Assembly (NCBI GenBank): GCA_030704615.1
Contig: CM060733.1
Coordinates: 12,958,001-13,022,000 of the forward strand
DNA: 64,000 nt
Source: Takakia lepidozioides
Lineage: Eukaryota; Streptophyta; Takakiopsida; Takakiales; Takakiaceae
Reading direction: 5' to 3'
The first letter of the stretch is position 1, and each line of letters opens with the position of its first letter. The position numbers were made by a program, and so were the translations under genes. The notes below the pieces were generated by a model, which did no database searches, was not told the origin of the DNA, and saw only the letters and a list, made by a program, of their open reading frames with translations. Of this stretch, positions 1-11,581 are shown piece after piece.

Positions 1-1800
1 TCCATTCCAAGGATCTTTTTCTTCTGTAATGTTTCCATGGACCTGTTGCGGAAGCTCAAAAGCATGCCGTACTGAGATACTAACGTAGACAGCTCAATGA
101 TGAGCAAACTCACACCTCATATATGGTGGATCAACGAAAATCCTCTCACTAAACAAAAATGGATCATGTTGTCTGAGAGGATAGTCAGCCACAACAACAT
201 GATAAATTACCAACTGAACAAGGCTGAGCGATTACCATTCGCTATGGTCCGCTGGGACCACTTCTCTAGCATCACAAACCAAGAGAGGGGAACATCTAGA
301 CAACGGATCAAACAAGCTTTGTCTAGTTTTGGCTCTTAGTCTCTTGTCAGATTTTTATTTTTATTTTTTTGGCACAAGTGAAGGCAAGTTTACTTCACTC
401 CGAAGAAGAGTACAAAGCAACCCCCAGCCAGGAGATAAAGGGGCTTCACCCCAAGCCCAGCAGGGGCGTGGAGATCAAACTAGTGTGATTGTCTATATTG
501 GTGTTATATAAGCTGGTTATCTCAACAAAACCATTGGTAAGTTTCCCTCTTGATTCGCCAAATGAACCGTGATTTATGAACGCAAGATGAACGTAGGGAA
601 TCACAAAGAAACTACCTGCCGTGAGAGAACTATGGTTTCCAGCTCTTGCATTGTGACTGCTGGTGGCCCGGACCTGAACTGAACGCCCTGCTTTTGATCG
701 CCCAATATATAATCACCATTTTATAGCAGTATACGAATTCTCTACACATGATTTTCATATTATTTCTCTACTTCCGTTCATTCATGCCCAGACAATGATT
801 ATGGTATCGAGGAAAGATGGAAGAGATGTCTGTCAGAGGCAACATATGCTTGGCGGTTGTCGACCCTCCATCAAATCTTCTTTGAAACCATAAAGACTGG
901 GAATATTCATCCCATTGATTGCCGCATTATATGGCCTTTAACCCTATACCCACGCAATTGCAGCTACACACATTCCAGCTCCCAATGAACTTCATCACAT
1001 AAATAATGAATCTGATCCCGACGAATTAACTCAGAATCTGCGTTGCGCGGATACTGGATACATACCACGAAACTCCACAAACCTTGGAAAGTATCTCTTG
1101 GCTTGCGCTCGAGGAGATTGATGGAAGGTGGGGTCAGCCATATTGCCATGCACGCAGTATGCACGCCGCTGTTTTTCTTTGTTTGGCACCAACGGCATGA
1201 ATTATCCGCTCTCTCAAGTTGCGCACTACAATCATTGTCTAGACGTTCAAACAAACGCACCGCAAGAATAATATAATACCGCCACAGCTGATTCAGTTAG
1301 ATCAGGCAGGAGTGCCGCCTACCTAGCATCGGCGGTATCGTATTTATGATTCCAGCGTCCGAGTATGTGAATTCACATACGATAGCTGGCGGTTAGGGCT
1401 GGGCTGGATGGATGCATGCTGGTAGGAATTTTTCAATGTGTCACATTCATCCATCCTCATGCTTTCGTTCTCAATAATAATAGCAATGTTCCCTTTTCAA
1501 AGAGGTTAGTTTCTTCTCTCATTTGTGAGCGGGTGTTTCCCTTTAAAAAGACAAAGAACACCTTGTGGGTGCCATAAAGCAATTACAAAGAGAAGGCCTG
1601 CCGTCTACCGTCTGCTGCCATAGGAGGTGGAGAGTGTTGAGAAGTGCAAGCTTAATCCTAGAATCCCAGTGTAAGACTAGGGAGCATGACTGAGCACAAC
1701 ACCCGAATCGGTGCCTTGACAGGGTGTCCTTTGACCTCATTTTCCTCATTGACTTCAACACGATGTAGAGTCTCTCTCTAGAAGAGAGCCAACAAATTAG
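1..1800. other. Mostly non-coding DNA at window start
   Basis: Apart from the weak ORF at 97-339 I see no convincing exon. Around 400-490 is a stretch whose reverse complement resembles a retroelement-type tail (GC-rich, ggggcttcaccccaagccc), similar in flavour to 29,820-29,960. No RNA gene or clear transposon ends were found. Confidence 0.4.
97..339 (+). CDS. Possible short ORF or exon, unknown product
   Basis: An ATG-initiated open frame of 80 codons, rich in Trp, Asn and Arg (for example WWINENPLTKQKW near the start), ending at a TAG-type stop after SSFGS. I recognise no domain. An AG acceptor-like site (agacag) lies a few bases before the ATG, so this may be a terminal exon of a gene that starts outside the window. 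It may also be a chance ORF: this part of the window has many of similar length. Confidence 0.2.
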   Translation: MMSKLTPHIWWINENPLTKQKWIMLSERIVSHNNMINYQLNKAERLPFAMVRWDHFSSITNQERGTSRQRIKQALSSFGS

Positions 1801-1819
1801 CGGGATTTAAACCTAGCAT

Positions 1820-2965
1820 CATCTGGGTGGGCGGTAAGTGCACCGACCGATGGTATTATTCTTTGCTTCTAAACGACTCTGAGGGCTTTGTAAACTCTTT
1901 TCAAAAAGATCCCAAACGGAAAAAAGAGAAAATACTTACACCAAACACCTTGAGTCACCTGGGTGGCAGTGGGTGCACTATCCACCGACGGTGGTATATT
2001 TCCTTTCAAAAAAAAAAAAAAAAGGGGACGGAGACCCTTTTAATCAAATTAGATTTTAAAAAGGTTCACAAAAAGGTAGAAAAAATAACCACCAGGGAGG
2101 CCGTAAGGCTAACAGAGGGGAATCTTCCAGGGGAACCATAGCCTACAAGCTATCTGAAGAGGTGAGAAAACCCAGAGAGAAGACAGATGTTGTAACGAGA
2201 TGAGAAGAGGGGAGAAGAGTGCCAAGGAGAATGCTGATAAGCAGCAAAATTATCCAAAGCCTAGAGTGAAGAGGGACGAGAATGCCACATTGTAAGTACC
2301 CTGACTGGAAACAGGAACCAGGCTGCAGATAATGGCAGCTGCTACGTACTTTTCTAATAACCGATTCTCAGGGCTTCGTAAACCTTTTTCAAAAATTTCT
2401 CAAAAGGAAAAAGAAAAAAGAAAAATGGACACTCCCCAAAGGGAAGGGGGAGAACCCCTACAAAGTAACAGGATTTTGTGCCCACAATCACCTGGGTGGC
2501 AGTAAGTACACTTTCCACTGACTGGTGGTATTTTATCCTTTGCTTCTAACCGACTCTCAGGGCTTCGTTATCTTTCTTCAAAAAGTTTTCAAAAAAATAT
2601 GGACGCTGCCCCCTTCAATTCTCCCAAGACACCCAAATTTTTTTCGGGAAAAAATCATACCTGCTAGCTATGGGAACATCGGCCCAAAGTCTAAGCCCAC
2701 TTGAATTTTGAATTTGAATTTTGAGCCTCTCCATCATAAACTATATCTTCTGGGGAAGGCATCTTCCGTGCTCCTTTCTAGCATATCAGTTCCATTCTTC
2801 TAGCTGAACGTCTTGCTTGTTCGGATTAAAGCTTGCGATCTCTGGGCCTCCTATAGCAGCCAGACAGTAAGCCTTCTCTTTGTAATTGCTTTACTGCACC
2901 CTCAAGGTTACTTTCTTTGCTTTTAATCAATTCTCGGGGTTCGTTACGTTTTCAGAAAGAACAAA
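1820..2965. repeat. Cluster of diverged short interspersed repeats
   Basis: The motif set 'cacctgggtggcagt(g/a)agt...ccactgac...ggtggtatt' followed by 'ctttgcttctaa(c/a)cgactct(c/g)agggcttcgt' recurs near 1,823-1,905, 1,958-2,010, 2,340-2,400, 2,490-2,580 and, partly, 2,905-2,950. Each copy is followed by an A-rich tract (for example a run of A at 2,008-2,023). The order and A-rich ends suggest several copies of one short retroposon-like element inserted near one another, but I could not delimit target duplications. Confidence 0.5.
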
Positions 2966-3059
2966 AGAAAAAAACTTTGGCTGCCCTCAAACCTGGTTCA
3001 ATTGGCATACCAAAAAAGTAAAACTAAGAAAAAAAAGATAATCATACCGCAGGCTTCTA

Positions 3060-3560
3060 CCCCTAGTTATGTGCCAAAGAGCGCGACCCCAGAAAGCTGC
3101 GAGCGTGGCAGAATGGAGGGGCTGGGCAGGGCGTGGGGCTGCGAACCCATAAACAGGGTGGCAGGGGCCTGACTCGTCGTCGCGCACACGAGAGCATCTC
3201 GCAGCCCCCAACGGGTCGCGCGGCGCACACCCGGCCGCGTCGCCTCTATGTAGGATGCTCCAGTCAAATGCCCACCATGCAGCAGCGCCCCCGCAGCTTC
3301 GCCCTCTCTTTTCGGTGGTATGTCAATATGCTGGACACCGACTCGGCTTTCTTCTCGCGCGCATCGCTGGCTGGGGAGGATTGGCGTGGCGGTGGGACAA
3401 TCTTCTTGTTCACATCCTTTGCACTGCTTTTTACATGCACGTCCTTCGTCGAGAGTACGTGACAATATTAAACTATGTTTAATGTTTGGGATGGCGTTGT
3501 GCGACGTCCTTCTCACGAACGCGGGAGGTGAGCACGCCTGCCAGCAACTGTCTTATCTAA
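3060..3560. other. GC-rich island without a supported gene
   Basis: The base composition rises sharply here (gcgcgcggcgcacacccggccgc and similar). Several overlapping ORFs exist on both strands, up to about 149 codons on the minus strand, but they overlap each other in many frames as expected for GC-rich DNA with few stops. None shows a recognisable domain. It could be a CpG-rich promoter or a first-exon region. Confidence 0.3.
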
Positions 3561-6500
3561 CTACCTTAAAGCTGACACGATTGTTTGCTAATCGGTGAGG
3601 CGTAGTGTGAGAATTGAGAGCATATTCATGGTTTGACTGGCTAGCGGCATCGTCGAAATCATTGACTTTGAATACTTCCAGCTCCTTCATTTTTATTGTA
3701 CTCCATCCTTCTTCTTATTTCCGTATTTAGTACCTCAACCGAACCTTTCACAACTGGCTTTTGGTAAGCTCTTGGTAAGTACCTAGCATGACAAATACGA
3801 TTAGTTCTATTCACAAGGTGTGGGCCAAGCATTGGAGGGTCAGTCACGTGACATGGCCATGGCATACATGGCACCAGTGTATTGGAGCTTACCTAGTCAA
3901 ACATATTTTATATGCCTTGTCAAATACTGCGATTTGATTCTTGTCAACCAAGGCTCTTCCAAGAAAGCCCCCCCAAGTAACTTAGAAGGAGACAAAATTC
4001 GAAAGAAAGAAACAAAGTTTAAGAATGACGGTGATAGTTATTATTAAACATCCATAGGAGTACAATTAATGGGTATTCTGAAGAATGATGTCAGATGAAG
4101 ATTCAGTGAAAGACTCAAAATATTATGGTCATGTCCTTATCCTGATCCTTCAGTATAATATAACAACCCGTACACAATCAGACTGCAAGTGGCACCCTGA
4201 AGGACACATCCAGGATGCTTTAGTAAATTACGTATGTTAGTCCAATGGACCCTCAACTTATGGAGTTCGTGGTTAGTACGTTAGTACCCCAAACCGACCA
4301 TTGGAAGCTATGGACCATGACTGGCCCCATAGTAAGTCTGAATTCTAAACAACACAACGGCCTCTTGAGACCCACAGAAGGCAGATTGGAAATAACCAAT
4401 AAGCTAGCAGCACCTGTTGATCCCCCTTTAGACTGGGGGGTACCCCACTCATAAAGGATCTGACAGCAGCGGGTACCCCAAAATTCCTCAAGTGAGCTTT
4501 GCCGATGCGTGGAGCTTGCGCAATCGTAGCGGGCAGAATGCTTCCCCGTGGTGCCATTGCCATGTCCTAGAAATCTTAAGAAATTTTTTATGGTGTCAAT
4601 AAACTATACCTGCAATATACCTCTTTAGTCTATGAGGAGAAAGTGATGATCCCTCATGGACTCCTCGGTCTCTTTTACTTATATATATATATATATAATT
4701 TCCAGCGCCACTTCTAAATGTATTCCGAAGGGCTCCACTCCCCCTTTTGAATTTTTTTAAATTGTTTAAAAAAAAAAGGAGAAAGTACCCACCTGACTGC
4801 ACAGTGGGGTACCCAAACACAGTCATACAAAAATGTCAGTATGTGGTTGGGTTTTAGTTGTGGTGTTTCTAGTCTAAAGAGGGCCTGAGAGAGGCACAGG
4901 TATGGTTATGAGGAAGAGACTGGCGCGGCGATAAAAGCTGGGAGCAGCATCATCATAGAGGGATGGGAGGGCGACAACCAGCAGCGCCGCCGCCATGCGT
5001 GATAAAGCATAGCGTACTATTGATAGAGCAGCGTGCTATAATAGGCAGACGAGCATGGGCCCGCGTCCCTTGTCACCACGCGCGCTTTGCCGCACTCTCC
5101 ACCGTCTTGTGCACTTGCCAACTTGCTCCACGATACCTAGCTACTACAATCATCATGTATGTTACGCTGCCTACATATACCGATGCTTCCATTTCATCCT
5201 AGTAGTAGTCCACATGGCCATTATGTATCGACATGTGCTAGGAAGCGACACTTTCCTAAATGCAGAGTAGGTATGCAGAGGAGGGGAGGATTAACGTTCA
5301 CCGATCGTGGGAAGGGATCATGAATGAGCACACCGCAATCGTATACCATGCTCAGAATGAATATCACTTGTCAGATTTCTGCTCGACGTCATGTACTAGG
5401 TCATTGAATGTCTTGGATAATCCTGACAAGCCAGGTTTATCTCCGTCCCAAATGATCCTAATTGATTGTAATATTTTCTTAGTTTCCTCCATAGAGGTTT
5501 TGGGCAAACCATTGGCCAAACGGAACGAGGGAATCCGAACGGGATCTGAACATGAGGTGACTGCCCACAACGCACGGATTCTGCGAGTTGTTGCATTAGT
5601 TCCATGGAATGCGATATGACCGAATGAGGGAATGAGGCATCATTAACTTATTGTTGTAGTTTCGCGGTTTCTCTTTCTTTGGGACACGTTTTCTCATGTA
5701 CATGTTCTGGTTTTCTACAATAATAAAACCCTTCAGATTCACCATCGTCAATCTTTCCAGTCAAGGTTTACCAGAAACTTGCACGTCAACTTTTCTAGGG
5801 ACTTGGCCGGCCCCACCCCCCACATGAAACGTAAATCATCCCCAAAAAACGTATCTGCTAATTTCCAGCTTGAACACGAGTAGCCTTCCTATTAGTGGAC
5901 ATGCATACCGGTCTGTGACAGGCCCTCCACCATCCTTCGCAAATCATATCTTACATGTGAGCCAAACAACTTGATTGCCAAACCTGGCACCCGTTCTTCA
6001 GTGGGACCTCAACTGGCTGCAACAAATAAGGGCTGAGTTGCTCCAAAACACGATGAGCGTCTTCCAGATTTTGGCAAGATTTGAAGCTCTTTGCCTCACC
6101 TACCATAACCTCGATGGCGATGCAATAATTCATTCCTCAAGGAGAGTTTACACCTCAGAATACGCAAAGAGGATACTTTGAGATTTTCTTTAATGGGTTG
6201 TTTACATTTACTCCTTCGAGCAATTTCAACACCATGATCAAAGACCCCAGTATAGAATTTGAAAACCAGCAAGAAAATCCGAGTTTGGTGGATCCAGCTT
6301 TTTCTCCTACATGCAACCCCACAAAATCAGTTCATGTAGCCCAGAGTATAACTGTTACCTGGCTGATTCGAGGTTTGAATGTTGGATTCCTTCTTGAAAG
6401 AGAGAATTCTTAATCCCGCAACCCAAATTAGCAAGAACCAAATAGCCAAAAGGAAAAGTCGCAAACAGAAGGCAATGTGAACGAGGCGCGGTGCTGAGGT

Positions 6501-6678
6501 GGGGTTACCGGCTGCGGTCGGCGCGGACTTTCAAGAGGTTGGGCGCCGTAACCGGCAAGTGCTATATATGACCGGTGTTAACCCGTATCCAGGAATGCTG
6601 GTTCTTGCTGCTAATTGGGCTGTGAGGATCTTGCTTTCTACCTCCTCTGTCGCTCTCCGCTAGGACTGTCTCCACCAC

Positions 6679-6990
6679 AGATTGTGGACCTAAGCACTGT
6701 TCAATTGCACTTGATGATTGTGGTCAGGCCTGCAAAGGCAGCGCCTTTGCTATCTGGTGGCTGGGCACCTGGTGATGGTGTCTGTAAGATGCTGCCTTGT
6801 GTGTGTGTTGAGGATTTGCAAAGATATGCACACCGTCTCTGTGACTCGCTTCTCAAGACTGATGTAGATTGTGGACCAAAAAGCACTGTTCAATTACACT
6901 TGGTGATTATGTGGAGTGTGTTGATTATGGGGTGATCGGATGTGTGTCTGTGGGTATAGGATTTGCGAGATATGCATGCAAGCCGGGTTT
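6679..6990. repeat. Local direct duplication, about 185-bp period
   Basis: The stretch agattgtggacctaagcact followed by gttcaattgcacttgatgatt (from 6,679) recurs from 6,866 as agattgtggaccaaaaagca and gttcaattacacttggtgat. A second pair, gatttgcaaagatatgcaca (about 6,813) and gatttgcgagatatgcatgc (about 6,960), keeps the same order. This is a diverged tandem duplication. No coding function is apparent. Confidence 0.5.
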
Positions 6991-7071
6991 CGAAGAGAGA
7001 GAGCACAGCCCCAACTTGCAGGCCATGGTCACTGGAAGATTTCTAGGACATGGAGTGGTGGTGGGCTATGC

Positions 7072-7152
7072 TCTCTCTCTTCTAGTCCCGACTTCGCTGT
7101 GCCATAGGTGCTCTCTCTTCTAGTAGGTACCACTTCGCTTCGCTGTGCCATC
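7072..7152. repeat. Short tandem duplication
   Basis: The string ctctctcttctagt... cgacttcgctgtgccat occurs twice in a row (about 7,074-7,105 and 7,111-7,151), the second copy with a small insertion (cttcgcttcgctg). It is a simple local duplication. Confidence 0.55.
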
Positions 7153-7344
7153 CACACCGAAAGTTTGGAGACGAACCTAACGAAGGCCGCGGGGCCATCA
7201 TTATCTTCCAGAGGCTGCCACCGCGGTAAAAAATTGAGATCAGTGAAGATATCGAACGATAAGCAGATAACCAGGCCGACGAGACAACAGCCGGGAAAGC
7301 ACTGCAGTTTGGTCTCTTTTCGACGCCTATCGCAAAAAAAAAAA

Positions 7345-7440
7345 GGTGGACTCCTTCCGAGCATAAATTATGGTGTCTCTTCACCTACGAAGGGCTACTG
7401 CCTTCCTTTTGAAAGGTGGGACACCTTTCATGCTAATCCT
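7345..7440 (-). repeat. Fragment of a SINE family (3' part)
   Basis: The sequence ttatggtgtctcttcacct...ctactgccttccttttg matches, in order, ttatggtgtcacttcatcct...ctactgccttccgtttgg inside the SINE at 50,034-50,352. Only the 3' portion of the family is seen here, in the same (minus) orientation. It is probably a truncated or eroded insertion. Confidence 0.45.
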
Positions 7441-8529
7441 GTAACGGTTGATGGCATTGAATAGGAACTTACTGGTGCACAAGAATCTTGCCGCCTATGA
7501 TCAGGGACCACCAGTTTGAAATTATCTTCAATCGTGTGCACACTTGCTGGAAAGCCAACATCTTAGAGGCTTTGGTGGTTTCTCTCTCTTGTAAGGTGCT
7601 GCTCAGTAAACCGTATCACTTTCCGTGGGAGCTCATGCTCAAGGCTTTGTACGAGGAGGGAAAGGATGCCGTGAACTAGGTTAGAATAGGTTAGAAATGT
7701 CAGGGAGACACTTTTGACTTCATACGTCCTATCTCAGTCCACAGAGTTTTCAGAACTGGATTTGCTGTCAGACGGATGCCAGTTGCTCCAGCCGCTTGGG
7801 ACTCTCAAGGACTTCGCAAGTACTCATTTCTTGAGCTCACTTGAGGTTTGATTCACGTCTCCTCGCCTAAGATTCTCCTTCTCATTATAGATAAATGAGA
7901 ACATCCTTGATCCCTGACGTCTAGCTTTTTCAAAAGTATCTGCCATCTTGTTGTACACTGTTTAATTTGTGATTGACCAGGAGGAGAGACAATGTAATGA
8001 TTCACTACCAACTCATAGGATTAGTGTTCTCATGCTTTCAGTGAATTAATGTCCTTGATTTCCCGGTGGTTCTTTATTTCCAGCAGCCCGACGTGGTTGG
8101 CACATGTTGAAGGATTGAACCCAAGATCAGCCTGGTTATGCACAGGCAAGGGCACAGACACCCCAACCTCTGGGCTTCCTGCTCAAAAAAACTCGTGTCA
8201 TCTGACCCTCATTCAATCCTTGCGATAGCATTTTAACAGTAGAACTGAGAACAGTGCGATTCCGCTTACTGACCGAAATTTTTCCAAGTCATTGGCCTTG
8301 GCCATTCTCCATCGTCAATAAATCTCAATCCACATTCCTCTCGCACAGTGGCTTTGTGAATCGAAGAGTAGACTGATCGTGGCTTACACCGCCCACTGTG
8401 ATCACCTACCTTGGGCTAGGATCACATGTACAGAAGTTTAGTGACGTCCTCAGCCGATGCCTGTCCAGCAGGTAGACATTGTATATGGTCCTTGAGGAGA
8501 GGTTGCTTGTGCAGTAAGGGTGGGATGTC

Positions 8530-9598
8530 TCATATTGTATGATGTTGCGGCTTCGTGAGTAGAACTGGCTTAAATGCAGTCAGGTTGGGGAATTGTTGAG
8601 GTTGGCAGTCTGGATATTCAGATATGAATAACTCCATGCTGTTTAAATCCTTGCAAGCGTCATGTCTTTCGTGGGACTCTCCAGTAGAAGTGGAATGCTT
8701 GAAAGCCTCATTATTCTTCATCTCAGAACTTCCTTCCTAACCAGTCTTGCCTGCAAAGTTGATAAATGCAGATATGAATGACTGCAAGCTGGTGTAACTC
8801 TTTGCAAGAGTATGTCTTTTCCCAGGGCTCTCTGCAGGTCCGTCAGACTGCCTAAAAACCTCATCCATCTCTTTGTTTGTGAAATAGTTGAGTTGTGTGA
8901 GTTGTGAGTTAGGTGTGTGAGTTGATGCAAAGGTAATACACACACACATTTGACTGACAAATTTAAACATGAGATATAATGAGGAAGGGTAGACTCGGTT
9001 CTCTTCTTGGGGCGTTAAGTTGTCAGTGTTAGCTAAACTGTCAATTGCTCCAGGTGTGAATTGCTACTTACCACCTAGTTGCTTATATATCCTCAGGCTT
9101 CTGATTGTGAATTTGACCTTGACTGAAAGTGGTGGAATGGGTAGGTGGTTTCACTGCTCCCACTTCTTTGGATTATAGGAGCCTCTGATTGAGTTCATGC
9201 CAAAAGAGTCCCTTGTCAATAATGGAGAGTATACATTCAGACGAACTGGTTTGCAATGCCAGGACTCCAGCCTTCTCAATCGATGTCAGCTGCTTTGGAT
9301 ATCTTTTGGAATTTTTTCTTGGAATTTTCTCTTGATCCAGGATTATGGATAGGATGAGAGTTCTCTTGCTTCCAATGAAATAATGTTCTGTGCATTCCCG
9401 GTGGTTCTTTGTTTCCAGCAGATAGACTGTACATGTCAACCACAGATCAAAAGCTCGGATTTTTTCCACAACTACATACTCGAGTTCTCTCCAGATCCTG
9501 ATCCGCCTGCATTCAGGGTGTTTGGCCATTGCCCACGCTATGGCAGAGCTATTTAAGCAGACAGTGCTCCAAGAAAAGGTTTGCACTCCACGCTGCAA
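8530..9598 (-). pseudogene. Possible degraded minus-strand gene with duplicated segments
   Basis: On the minus strand a 141-codon open frame (9,598 to 9,173) and two shorter ones (8,970-8,737 and 8,721-8,530) follow one another. The two shorter ones come from a diverged duplication: the DNA at 8,610-8,720 (atgaataactcc...ctttgcaag-like text...cctcat) resembles that at 8,770-8,870. A further shared block, ttcccggtggttctttgttt with tccagcag, appears near 8,060 and 9,395. I recognise no domain. The pattern fits a tandemly duplicated and decaying gene or an old transposon; a chance origin cannot be excluded. Confidence 0.25.
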
Positions 9599-9691
9599 AC
9601 AATCCTGTTCGGATTTCTAGAGCTCTATAGCTATCTGCAGCCAGTTTGATTGTGCAAATGAGTTTTATGGGTTTGACAGCCAACAATATTG

Positions 9692-9769
9692 TACATACAC
9701 TTCATGTCATAACAAAGGGATAGTAGTCGTAACTAAAACAAGTCTTTGTTATGACATGAAGTGTATGTA
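9692..9769. repeat. Perfect inverted repeat, 26-bp stem and 26-nt loop
   Basis: The arm tacatacacttcatgtcata plus acaaag (9,692-9,717) is exactly complementary to ctttgttatgacatgaagtg plus tatgta (9,744-9,769). The loop is 9,718-9,743. No ORF spans it. It could be a microRNA-like foldback, a tiny palindromic transposon remnant or a cruciform. Nothing in the sequence decides between these. Confidence 0.85.
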
Positions 9770-9779
9770 TCAATGAACC

Positions 9780-10549
9780 ACTCGGAAATGAAGCTATCAT
9801 TCAAAAACAGAACTATCATCAAAATGTCTTCATGCAATTTTTTGGTTTGTTGGATATGGGATGCAAGGAAAGTAATGGGGATTATCCTGCACATGATAAA
9901 GTGAATGGTTGAGGTTTAAGTCAATTCGAATGGAACGGTCAGATTTGCTTGTGTATCAGCATGATTGTTCCAAATGCCATGGATGTGAATGTAGTGATAG
10001 CCACCAAAGAATTTCACATTAGCAGCTGTCACTGCATATCATACACTGCAATTGTCATCACTTTTTGGTAGGCATACTCTTAAACATGGCAAGTCCATTT
10101 TTCCATGTTGAGCTCTCTATATATTTGGATCAAATGAATGCTTTGATAATATCTTGTAGCTCAAATGTGCAAGTCGGTATACTTCACTTAGGATAGTATT
10201 TTAACTTCTTTTTAATTATGGCTCGTTGAAAATGAATCTGTTCCTCCAATAAAAACCTTTAAAAAAATTAAACAAATTGTTGAAAATATCTACCGTGGGT
10301 GATGGCGGTCAGGTACATTTGGAAAAATCATAAATAAGGTTCGATCACTGTAAACGGGACAATGTTTGGACAACTAAGACATACATAGGACAAAACTGGC
10401 ATATGCATCAGGGGCTGTGACATTTTCAACTGAAGCCTGCATTGTATACAACAGATATGCCCACCATTTCCATGTCAGCAAACTTGTGGAAAGAATGTCA
10501 GCAGTGCTCTCTCCTACAACGTTTTAAGAGGATGTTGTTACCTATCAAG
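9780..10549. other. Non-coding DNA 5' of the gypsy element
   Basis: AT-rich sequence without an ORF or recognisable repeat up to the left LTR boundary. Confidence 0.4.
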
Positions 10550-11006
10550 TGTGATGCCCCAAACTTTCCTCATCACTGGTTTACCTTCTTCATCCAAAGC
10601 GGCGATACTCATTCGTAGTATAAATTTTTGGCTTAAAATACCATCGAACCCTACAAAGATATCATAGCCAGGGTTAGTTATGGCTTGTGGCTGCATCATA
10701 GCCGTTCAACAGATCTAGTGTTTTGATGTGGCGCCGCGAGCTCGCCCTGACACGCCTCGCCACGCATCATGAAGGCATGCAGCTAGGGTTTGTATAAAGT
10801 GGCGGCCTGACCTTGTGTCAGGCAGCTGATGTACTCTGGTGTATGTAGATGTGGAAAGCTGTCTGAATGCGATACGTGTGTATGATTTTTTGTCAGTTCG
10901 CTCGTTGAGATCCTCTTCTCGCGTGCATGCATGCTCCTTTTGTTCTCCCCCCGTTGTTTTGAAGAGCACTTGAGAAGATAGACAGATATTCGTCCTGCTT
11001 CTTTTA
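10550..11006 (+). repeat. Left (5') LTR of the gypsy element
   Basis: Begins TGTGATGCCCC and is repeated at 18,100 with high identity. The end at 11,006 is set by two observations: similarity to the right copy stops there, and a tRNA-end-like TGGTGGAGGCG sequence follows at once. A TATA motif (tataaag, 10,793-10,799) lies mid-LTR and should mark the U3 promoter. The LTR does not end in the usual CA. Confidence 0.9.
10793..10799 (+). promoter_or_regulatory. LTR TATA box
   Basis: tataaag in the left LTR, conserved at 18,344-18,350 in the right LTR. Its position inside the LTR fits a retrotransposon core promoter, with transcription expected about 30 bp downstream. Confidence 0.6.
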
Positions 11007-11021
11007 TGGTGGAGGCGCGCC
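11007..11021 (+). other. Candidate primer binding site
   Basis: tggtggaggcgcgcc starts exactly where the left LTR ends. A TGG start is expected, being complementary to the CCA end of a tRNA. The complement would give a tRNA 3' end of CGCCTCC-A-CCA type. This is not the common plant initiator-Met binding site (tggtatcagagc). The tRNA was not identified. Confidence 0.55.
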
Positions 11022-11581
11022 GGGTGTTTTCCTTGATCATTTAAACGGCGTGCTTAGGTTAAGATTAAGAGCTCCTCGGTGTCTTATAAAGATGGCGGCA
11101 GCCCGCCACCCTGCAGTGTATTTGCTTAGTGTTGAGTTCTCTCGCTTGCTCGTTAATCTTGCTTATGTTTCAAACTATGGCGTCTCATGTGTCGATTACT
11201 AGAAGTGTTGTTAATCGTGAAGGCGAGCGCTTGCATGTAGAGCTTGATCTGGTCGTTTCACTTTCTGCTTCATCTGCTACAATTCTGACTCTCACGACAT
11301 CACCAAGGTGATCTCCTGTTCGACCTGGCCTTGAATTAAGGACGATCGTGGTGTTGCGGGCTGCTGTAGCGGATTGCTACCCATCCCTACTCGCCGACTT
11401 TGGCTTAATCAGAACTCTTGTTGGTATTCGTTGCTTCCAGGTTATCCCTCTACTATTCCTATATCTTGACATAGTTTAATCAGAACAAAATATTTTGTTC
11501 GTGTTTGGACTCGTTGCTTCCTGTTGTATGGTAAGAAACACTGTTAATACTTGGCTGAGGTCTAGGAGGCAACGTGTTGCG

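Noticed and set aside
3067-3516. 149-codon minus-strand ORF
   Set aside because: GC-rich DNA with open frames on both strands in several phases and no domain.
5260-5619. Overlapping ORFs of 119 codons (+) and 68-69 codons (-)
   Set aside because: Three overlapping frames with no recognisable motif or splice context; I cannot choose one.
10715-10969. Minus-strand ORF in the left LTR, repeated in the right LTR (18,293-18,520)
   Set aside because: Conservation is explained by LTR identity; no sign of a protein and the known promoter runs the other way.
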